The notes under the pieces were generated by a model. That model saw only the letters and a list, made by a program, of their open reading frames with translations. It was not told the DNA's origin and made no database searches. From contig JAITRD010000298.1 in NCBI GenBank assembly GCA_031288575.1, forward strand, positions 1 to 5,041: a stretch of DNA of 5,041 bases. The letters run 5' to 3'. The position numbers and the translations under genes are program-made. The DNA is from Treponema sp. (GTDB taxonomy: Bacteria; Spirochaetota; Spirochaetia; Treponematales; Breznakiellaceae). Below, one piece after another: positions 1-5,041 of the stretch (the first letter of the stretch is position 1; each line of letters starts with the position of its first letter).

Positions 1-2676
1 ATTATCCGGATCTATGGCTAAAAGCCGTTCCAGATAGGCCGCCGAAACCGCGTCCTCGTTCAGATAACCCGCGGTCCGGGAAAGGTAGTAGAGCAGGTCC
101 GGGTGTTCGGGGAGGAACCCTTCCGCCTTCCGGTATTCATCCCAGGCAAGGCCGTAGAGACGGCGGCTGTAATAAAGATCCCCCAGGGACCAGGGGAAAC
201 GCACATCCTGGGGATAAAGTTCATTTCCCCGGTTAAAAAGTTCGATAGCCCGCTCCCACAGTTCCGCGTTTTGGGACTCCAGGGCGTCCCGGTAGAGCCG
301 GTCCGCGTCCTCAAGCTGATTTTGGGCCCCCAGGGTGTCCGAACCCAGAAGGGCCAGGAAGGGCAGCAGGAGGGCAAGAACCCAGGCTCCCGCTTTGCCG
401 CCGCCCAAGCCGCCGGGGCCTTTGGGACCGGGCTGACCGGAGCCGGGCCTGTCTTCCGGCCCGGCAGCCGACTGCCCGGCTTTTGGAGGCCCCAGCAGCA
501 GGGCCAGGGGCGGCAGGAGCCAGGCCAAAAGGCGCCGGCCCGGGGAAACGGAGCGCCGGTAGACCCTGGAAAAAAGGCCATATCCGGTTTTTAAGGCCCC
601 GCCGTCTTCCCGGGTATACTCCGGGGCAAACCGGGCGGCGGCGGTTTTTTGATAAAGCCCGTAGATCCCCGGGAAGGAACCCTCCAGGCCCTTGATCCAC
701 TCCGGCTCGGTTTCGCCGGAGCCCCGGCGGAATCCTCCCAGGCGGAGGCGCCTGAGAATATGCCGCCAAAGCCGGATTGTCCTTTTCCGGGGGTCCCGGG
801 CCAAGGCGGATGCCAGCAAAAACCGGATGCGGAAAAGGAAAAAGCCGAAAATCAGGGCAAGGATCAGGAAAAAGGCCCAGTTTTTCTCCAGAACCCGGAG
901 GGCCCGGTTCCCCAGGGCGCTTAGGTTTGAGGGGCCTCCCTCCTCACCGGTCCCCTCCTTGGGGATAAGCCGGGAACGGTTATCCAGAATTTCCTTCATA
1001 AGCCGTTCAAAAAGCTCCTGGGGCACCCCGGAGGAGAAACGGAACTCCTCGTTAGCCGCCAGGGTATTCGAGGTGGGGTCGTATTCGATCCAGCCCTCTC
1101 CGGGATACCAGACTTCTACCCAGGCATGGGCCATATCGGTGCGGACCGGGTAATAATCAAAGGTGTTTGTTTCAGGATCGATAAAAAAACCCGCGGCCAC
1201 CCGGGCGGGTATCCCCAAAGAACGGAGGAGCAGGGTCATGGCAAAGGCGTAGTAGGAACAATAGCCCTTTTTGGTTTGAAAAAGAAAGTACCCAAGCTGA
1301 TCCCCGTCCGGGGCAATGCCGGGTTTGAGGCTGTACCGGTATTCCCCGTATTTAAGCCGGTCGTAGATCGCCTGCGCCTTTTCCCAATAATTGCCGATGC
1401 CGGCAGTAATTTCCCGGGCAAAGGCCGCAAAGCGCTGATCCCCGCCATATTCGGTATACCAGGCATATTCCTCCGGGCTCAGGCCCAGGGCTTCCGGCCC
1501 CGGTTCTCCCTGCACGATGTCGCTCAGTTCAAAGGGAAGGACTTCGCTGGTATGGCTTTGCACCGCATAGGCGGAGCTAAAGGACGAGGCGTCCCAGCTT
1601 TCAAAGGGGGTAACCCGGGCAGGCTCGTTCATGGCGATAAGCGCCGAGGAATCAAAATTTACCAGGTAATATTCCTGATCGGTAAGCCGGTAAATCTCCC
1701 GGGATTCCGTACCCAGGACGGCCGGCCGGTCGGGCAGCCGCTGGGGATGGGCCTTTTCGTCGATCTGTTCATGGCGGTAAAAACCCTGCCGGCCGTCATA
1801 CCCGGAAAGGACCGAACGGCGGAGCAGGATGTGGGTGTCCTCGGGATCTTTTTTGACGATAAATACCAGATCGTCGCTCATACTGATTTCGCTTTCCAGC
1901 CGCAAGACCTGGGAAAAATCAAACCGGAACAGCTTCGGCTCCAAAAGCCCCCCTTCCTGGTTTACCGCGCCCTCCTGGGAAGGGCCGATAAAAAGGACCC
2001 CGCCGAGCAGGACCAGAACCAGCAGGGCAAAAGCCGCGGAAAGTCCTTCCTTTTTTTGCAGGCGGTATTCCGGGGGGAGGGACAGGATCAGGGAAAGGAT
2101 CTGGAGGAAAATGACCCCCGCAAAAAGGGCGATCTTCAATACCGGCCAGCGGTACCATTCGATATCCGCGGCGGGGACCACGGAAAAAAGGACCAGCAGG
2201 AGGGTATCCGCCGCGATGATGTCCCCCCGCAAAAAGGCCCGGGACCGGGATGAAAAGTAGGTGGTAAAGGCGGCCCAATAGAAGGGGAACAGGGAGACAA
2301 AGTTGTTCCGGTCCAGGTCAAGGAGGAGGGAATCCAAAAGAACCGCGGGACCGGTAAAAAAAATCCGGGGCAGGGCGACAAAGAACCGGACCGTCCAGGG
2401 GGTAAGGGCCAGGATACAAAGGGCCGCCGGGGGATTTACCTTCCTGCTGCGGGCCAGGGCCAGGGATATTATAAAGGCCGCTGCCAGGGCGGCGATAAAA
2501 ACCGGGGTGTCCGCCAGGTCCCGGGCGAAAAGCCGGATCTGGTAGAGGATAAAAAAAAGCGCCGCCGACCGGGGAAGCAGGGCCGGATTCTGCCAGGGAC
2601 CGGAAAACCGTGTTTCAGGGAAAGTCCCCGCGAGAGAATTCCCCCGGAGGGGCTTAAAGCCTGATACTGCGGGCAT
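1..2676 (-). CDS. TgpA-like membrane transglutaminase fused to TPR repeats (partial, runs off left edge)
   Basis: The frame is open for 892 codons from ATG 2676 to base 1 with no stop, so the C-terminus is missing. Residues about 37-231 are strongly hydrophobic, with roughly six or seven membrane segments (DUF3488/TgpA-like). A transglutaminase-like core follows at about 440-540: GYCSYYAFAM with Cys473, the GIPARVAAGF strand, AHAWVEVW with His517, and YDPTS with Asp533. The complete Cys-His-Asp triad suggests an active cysteine enzyme, perhaps a peptidase or transglutaminase acting outside the membrane. A membrane segment lies at about 600-622, then a basic, DUF4129-like cytoplasmic stretch (655-710). 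Two hydrophobic segments (716-729, 764-778) flank a Gly/Pro-rich linker. From about 787 there are two to three TPR-like repeats (ending LYPQD, LPEHP, IDPDN). The ATG overlaps the DUF58 gene and has a strong Shine-Dalgarno sequence. Family assignment is confident; substrate and TPR topology are unknown. Confidence 0.93.
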   Translation of the reverse strand, partial: MPAVSGFKPLRGNSLAGTFPETRFSGPWQNPALLPRSAALFFILYQIRLFARDLADTPVFIAALAAAFIISLALARSRKVNPPAALCILALTPWTVRFFVALPRIFFTGPAVLLDSLLLDLDRNNFVSLFPFYWAAFTTYFSSRSRAFLRGDIIAADTLLLVLFSVVPAADIEWYRWPVLKIALFAGVIFLQILSLILSLPPEYRLQKKEGLSAAFALLVLVLLGGVLFIGPSQEGAVNQEGGLLEPKLFRFDFSQVLRLESEISMSDDLVFIVKKDPEDTHILLRRSVLSGYDGRQGFYRHEQIDEKAHPQRLPDRPAVLGTESREIYRLTDQEYYLVNFDSSALIAMNEPARVTPFESWDASSFSSAYAVQSHTSEVLPFELSDIVQGEPGPEALGLSPEEYAWYTEYGGDQRFAAFAREITAGIGNYWEKAQAIYDRLKYGEYRYSLKPGIAPDGDQLGYFLFQTKKGYCSYYAFAMTLLLRSLGIPARVAAGFFIDPETNTFDYYPVRTDMAHAWVEVWYPGEGWIEYDPTSNTLAANEEFRFSSGVPQELFERLMKEILDNRSRLIPKEGTGEEGGPSNLSALGNRALRVLEKNWAFFLILALIFGFFLFRIRFLLASALARDPRKRTIRLWRHILRRLRLGGFRRGSGETEPEWIKGLEGSFPGIYGLYQKTAAARFAPEYTREDGGALKTGYGLFSRVYRRSVSPGRRLLAWLLPPLALLLGPPKAGQSAAGPEDRPGSGQPGPKGPGGLGGGKAGAWVLALLLPFLALLGSDTLGAQNQLEDADRLYRDALESQNAELWERAIELFNRGNELYPQDVRFPWSLGDLYYSRRLYGLAWDEYRKAEGFLPEHPDLLYYLSRTAGYLNEDAVSAAYLERLLAIDPDN

Positions 2677-3913
2677 GGACCCCTCCTTTTTGGCGGTAAA
2701 TCGACACACAGGTTGTAGCGGCCTCTTCCGGGCCGTCCCCTTCATAGAGGAAGAGGATCTCCACGGCTTGCTGGGGCGCCCGTTTTTTCAGGAACCGGTC
2801 CAGGGCGGAAGCTTCGGTCCCGGACCGGGGCAGGGCCAGGATCAGGATTCCCCGGTCCGAAACCCGGGGAAGTTCCGCTTCCCCCGCGGCTTCGGCGGAT
2901 GCCGCCGGAAAATCCGCAGGCCGGCCTGCCGGGGCAAAAGGCAGGGCCGCGGGATAGGCCAGGGCGTCCGCCAGTTCTGCGGCATTCCCTCCCCGGATGC
3001 CCCCGCCGGTATAGCCGATAAGGACTTCCGCCCCTTCCGCGTATTCCAAAACCGCGGCCAGGGCATTTTCGCAGAGCAGATCCACCCCGCGCCGGCCCTC
3101 TTCAAGGTTATACAGGGCCGGATCGGCCTGGGTATCTATCAGAATGAGCAGTTTGGAATGGGGAGGCGGCTCCGGTTCCCCCTCCCGGACAAAAAGATCC
3201 CCCGCGTGGCCGTAGAGTTTCCAGTTTATCCGCCGGGGATCATCCCCCGGGACATAGGGCCGGTGATCGATGAGATTTTCGGTACGCTGATAATGGAGTT
3301 CCGTCCGCTGTTCGGATCCTCCGGCCCGTACCGTAACGGGAAAGGGAAGGGCCGCGGCCCCGGGAGCCGCTAAAAGCCGGGCCCCCGCGTCCTGGGGGAT
3401 ATGGAAGGAGACCCGGAAAAAGCCGAGGGCGTCAAAAATCAGGAATTCGTCGTAGCTGCCGTAATAGGCCCCCCGCCCGGGCACGGCAAAGGAACTAAAG
3501 CCCCCCTTGAGGGCGCCGGGGTCAAAGATGTGGGAAATCCTCCGCTTATCCCGGGTACCCAGGGTTAGCTGGTACCGGGCCAGGATCCCCGGAAGGCGGC
3601 CTCCCCCGGTTTTCCCGCCGCGGCCGGGGTTTGAACCCATTCCCCGGGCAAAGAGGAGTTCCCCCTCCTTGCCCGCGCTTATGTGCCCGGACAGGATCCG
3701 CACGGACATAAAAGGGACCTGTTTTTTCAGCACCAAGGCCATAACCAGGGTTCCCAGGAAGCTATACCCTAAAACCGTAAGAAACACCGCCCCAAAAAGG
3801 GTAAGGATAAGTTCGTTCCGTATTTGACCGGCGGTAAAAGCGAGGAAGGTGATAAGCAGAAAAAATAAGCCCATACACTGCGGCCGGGGTATGGATTCTA
3901 TAATATATTTCAT
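2654..3913 (-). CDS. DUF58 family membrane-anchored protein
   Basis: This is a 419-residue protein. Two hydrophobic segments at about 14-29 and 35-61 should anchor it in the cytoplasmic membrane. The diagnostic DUF58 motif is at 216-232: D-H-R-P-Y-V-P-G-D-D-P-R-R-I-N-W-K, followed by the usual LFVREGEPEPP. Upstream, VPGRGAYYG and DALGFFRVSF (145-170) match the RG-x-Y and D-x-G-F elements that precede it. The C-terminal part resembles a von Willebrand A fold: LLILIDTQAD (255-264) sits where the metal-binding DxSxS would be but lacks the serines, so metal binding is doubtful. A Gly-rich loop (91-109) and an Ala/Pro-rich stretch (322-349) look like low-complexity insertions. DUF58 proteins are commonly encoded beside MoxR ATPases and are candidate partners; their biochemical role is poorly defined. 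ATG 3913 is the first ATG after an in-frame TGA, with only a weak AGG four bases upstream. Confidence 0.93.
   Translation of the reverse strand: MKYIIESIPRPQCMGLFFLLITFLAFTAGQIRNELILTLFGAVFLTVLGYSFLGTLVMALVLKKQVPFMSVRILSGHISAGKEGELLFARGMGSNPGRGGKTGGGRLPGILARYQLTLGTRDKRRISHIFDPGALKGGFSSFAVPGRGAYYGSYDEFLIFDALGFFRVSFHIPQDAGARLLAAPGAAALPFPVTVRAGGSEQRTELHYQRTENLIDHRPYVPGDDPRRINWKLYGHAGDLFVREGEPEPPPHSKLLILIDTQADPALYNLEEGRRGVDLLCENALAAVLEYAEGAEVLIGYTGGGIRGGNAAELADALAYPAALPFAPAGRPADFPAASAEAAGEAELPRVSDRGILILALPRSGTEASALDRFLKKRAPQQAVEILFLYEGDGPEEAATTCVSIYRQKGGVHARSIRL
2682..2688 (-). promoter_or_regulatory. Strong Shine-Dalgarno for the transglutaminase-TPR gene
   Basis: The minus strand reads AAGGAGG followed by five bases (GGTCC) and then ATG at 2676. 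It lies inside the last codons of the DUF58 gene and decides the start of the transglutaminase gene. It is much stronger than anything visible before the two upstream genes, which suggests efficient initiation or re-initiation after DUF58 translation ends 23 bases further on. Confidence 0.85.
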
Positions 3914-3974
3914 AATACCTAAATAATGCTTACAAAGGGGTCATGCCTTAAAATGCCACGCGAATCCCATGGAC
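3914..3974. other. Intergenic gap between moxR and the DUF58 gene
   Basis: These 61 bases are visibly more AT-rich than the flanking genes. No hairpin with a T-run, no convincing -35/-10 pair and no small ORF with a ribosome site were seen. The absence of a terminator supports co-transcription of moxR with the DUF58 gene. The bases just before ATG 3913 (AGGTATT on the minus strand) offer only a weak Shine-Dalgarno. Confidence 0.6.
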
Positions 3975-4931
3975 TTAGGCCTTGATACCCTCAATGCGGG
4001 CCAGACAAATCTCCCGCAGAAGCTTGTCTCCCTGGGCGCGGGGATCCCGCAGCTTAATCCGGTGGGCAAGAACCGGGCATACCAGGGCGCTCAGGTCTTC
4101 ATCGGTTACATAAGCCCGCCCCCGCACCAATGCCAGGGCCTTCGCCGCCTGTAAAAAATGGAGCCCGGCCCGGGGGGAGGCGCCCAGGACAAAACCCCGG
4201 TGCAGGCGGGTGTCCCGGACAATGTCCGCTATGGCCCCCTTCAAGCCGGGATGGCAAAAAACCCTTGCCGCTTCCTCCCGGGCGGCCAGAAATTCCCCCG
4301 CCGTCAGGACCGGCTCAAGCCGGGCGAGACCCGCTTCGGCGGGGTTTTCCTCCAGAATGGACAGTTCCGCTTCCCGGTCCGGATAGCCTAGGGAAAGACG
4401 CATCATAAAACGGTCAAGCTGGGCCGCCGGTAACGGGAAGGTTCCCTCGCTTTCCACGGGATTTTGGGTGGCAATAACAAAAAAGGGTTCCGGCGGGTGG
4501 TGGGTCTCTTGCCCTATGGTTACTTGGCCTTCGGCCATAACCTCAAGAAGGGCGGATTGTACCTTGGGGGTAGTCCGGTTAATTTCATCCGCCAGGACAA
4601 TATTGGCCAATACCGGGCCGGGGACAAAACGGAAAGAACGGCTGTCCGGATCAAAGACATCCACCCCGGTAATGTCATAGGGGAGCAGGTCCGGGGTAAA
4701 CTGGATCCGCTTAAAAAGGAGGCCCCCCCCGCCTTCGGCGGCAATAAGCCGGGCAAAGGTTTTAGCCGCGGTGGTCTTCCCCAGTCCGGGATTGTCGTCA
4801 ATAAGTATATGCCCCCGGGCCAGGATAACCGCGGTGAGCAATTCCAGAAATTCCCGCTTTCCCCGGATAATCCGGGCGGCTCCGTTAATTAAAACTTCCG
4901 CCGCGGCGGAGCCGCCGAATTTACTTTCCAT
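3975..4931 (-). CDS. moxR: MoxR-family AAA+ ATPase
   Basis: From ATG 4931 the product is 318 residues, the normal MoxR length. Motifs in order, numbered from this ATG: Walker A NPGLGKT (47-53), the FKRIQFTPDLLPYDITG segment typical of MoxR (73-89), Walker B VLADEINR (112-119), sensor 1 ATQNP (154-158), the arginine-finger region LDRF (Arg174), and sensor 2 GASPRA (Arg254). All catalytic residues are present, so it should be an active cytoplasmic ATPase. MoxR proteins are thought to act as chaperone-like remodellers for neighbouring DUF58/VWA products, which fits the next gene. The frame extends to a TTG at 4985, adding 18 residues, but that start has no Shine-Dalgarno and the extra residues do not look like the family. 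A promoter ends just upstream of ATG 4931. A run of eight G on the coding strand lies at residues 66-69. The symbol is the family name, not a specific orthologue. Confidence 0.95.
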   Translation of the reverse strand: MESKFGGSAAAEVLINGAARIIRGKREFLELLTAVILARGHILIDDNPGLGKTTAAKTFARLIAAEGGGGLLFKRIQFTPDLLPYDITGVDVFDPDSRSFRFVPGPVLANIVLADEINRTTPKVQSALLEVMAEGQVTIGQETHHPPEPFFVIATQNPVESEGTFPLPAAQLDRFMMRLSLGYPDREAELSILEENPAEAGLARLEPVLTAGEFLAAREEAARVFCHPGLKGAIADIVRDTRLHRGFVLGASPRAGLHFLQAAKALALVRGRAYVTDEDLSALVCPVLAHRIKLRDPRAQGDKLLREICLARIEGIKA

Positions 4932-4940
4932 ACCGGAGGC

Positions 4941-4969
4941 ATCATACCATGCTGAGGGGTATATGTGGA
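4941..4969 (-). promoter_or_regulatory. Candidate sigma70-type extended -10 promoter for moxR
   Basis: The minus strand shows TCCACA (4969-4964, four of six matches to TTGACA), a 17-base spacer, and TATGAT (4946-4941, five of six matches to TATAAT), preceded by TGG, an extended -10. A start about seven bases after the -10 falls at 4934, only three bases before ATG 4931, so the transcript would be leaderless or nearly so. This fits the absence of a Shine-Dalgarno before that ATG. It would serve the whole moxR-DUF58-transglutaminase cluster. No experiment supports it. Confidence 0.5.
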
Positions 4970-4979
4970 AGGTATTCCA
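4966..4979. repeat. Short dyad overlapping the moxR -35 box
   Basis: This is a perfect inverted repeat, TGGAA-GGTA-TTCCA on the plus strand, with five-base arms and a four-base centre. It shares four bases with the proposed -35 hexamer, so it could be an operator. No T-run follows in either direction, so it is not an intrinsic terminator. At this length it could arise by chance. Confidence 0.3.
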
Positions 4980-4990
4980 GGGCAAGGCTT

Positions 4991-5041
4991 TTACGGCTTG
5001 ATTTTATAATAAGGAACAATCTCCGGCTGGGTGAGCAAAAT
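4991..5041 (-). CDS. Possible C-terminal tail of an upstream gene (partial)
   Basis: One minus-strand frame entering from the right edge reads ILLTQPEIVPYYKIKP and ends at TAA (4993-4991), 59 bases before the moxR ATG. The composition looks protein-like and the codons resemble those of the neighbours, but sixteen residues are too few to identify a family. Another minus frame stays open to a TGA near 4943, so this may be non-coding. If real, it ends a co-oriented gene just upstream, which could place moxR in a longer operon with an internal promoter. Confidence 0.35.
   Translation of the reverse strand: MLLTQPEIVPYYKIKP

Noticed and set aside
103..594. Plus-strand ORF of 163 codons at the left end
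   Set aside because: It lies antisense to the TPR and linker part of the transglutaminase gene, shows no recognisable domain, and is explained by GC-rich codon bias.
311..769. Minus-strand ORF of 152 codons
   Set aside because: It is in a different frame of the same strand as the transglutaminase-TPR gene. The Arg/Pro/Gly-rich translation is typical of an out-of-frame shadow.
1919..2278. Minus-strand ORF of 119 codons as a separate gene
   Set aside because: It is out of frame with the 892-codon reading frame that carries the membrane segments and catalytic triad. Kept only as the tail that a -1 frameshift would produce.
2420..2480. Repeated CAGGGCC / GGCCAGGG words as possible repeat elements
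   Set aside because: They recur throughout and correspond to Ala-Leu codon strings (GCC CTG) in the coding frame, not to a dispersed repeat.
2675..3373. Plus-strand ORF of 232 codons
   Set aside because: It is antisense to the DUF58 gene, whose diagnostic motif is intact on the minus strand.
4932..4985. TTG start at 4985 for moxR
   Set aside because: It has no Shine-Dalgarno, adds an 18-residue leader unlike MoxR N-termini, and would place the promoter inside the coding sequence.
4999..5041. Promoter with TTGCTC and TATTAT or TATAAA near the right edge
   Set aside because: The spacers are about 21 to 24 bases, too long for a sigma70 promoter, and the region reads as a possible coding tail.

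Overview
The window reads as a single co-oriented bacterial gene cluster on the minus strand, almost without gaps. In transcription order (right to left) it holds: a possible 16-codon C-terminal tail of an upstream gene (4991-5041); a MoxR-family AAA+ ATPase (3975-4931); a DUF58 protein (2654-3913); and a very long membrane-bound transglutaminase-like protein with C-terminal TPR repeats, whose frame starts at 2676 and is still open at base 1. This is the well-known MoxR / DUF58 / TgpA-like transglutaminase arrangement. No rRNA, tRNA, CRISPR array, insertion sequence or terminator was found.

Layout: nearly everything is coding. The only gaps are about 60 bp before moxR, which contain a good extended -10 promoter candidate and a short dyad, and 61 bp between moxR and the DUF58 gene. 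The DUF58 and transglutaminase genes overlap by 23 bp, with a strong Shine-Dalgarno sequence inside the DUF58 coding region. The large plus-strand ORFs, including one of 375 codons at 1126-2253, are antisense shadows of these genes.

Organism: DNA is GC-rich by eye, yet Phe is mostly TTT and Arg mostly CGG, with frequent short A/T runs. The transglutaminase-TPR architecture beside MoxR and DUF58 reminds me of Treponema-like spirochaetes. This is an impression from memory, not a demonstrated assignment.

How the genes may work together (family knowledge plus inference): MoxR ATPases act as chaperones or remodelling factors for partners encoded next to them, often DUF58 or VWA proteins. The DUF58 protein is anchored by two N-terminal membrane segments. 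The transglutaminase-like protein has a multi-spanning N-terminus, an extracytoplasmic domain with an intact Cys-His-Asp triad, a cytoplasmic DUF4129-like segment, a Gly/Pro-rich linker between two hydrophobic segments, and TPRs. An envelope-associated complex serviced by the ATPase is plausible; its substrate is unknown. The main points for a second look are the transglutaminase-TPR fusion, the nearly leaderless moxR promoter, and homopolymer tracts that could slip.
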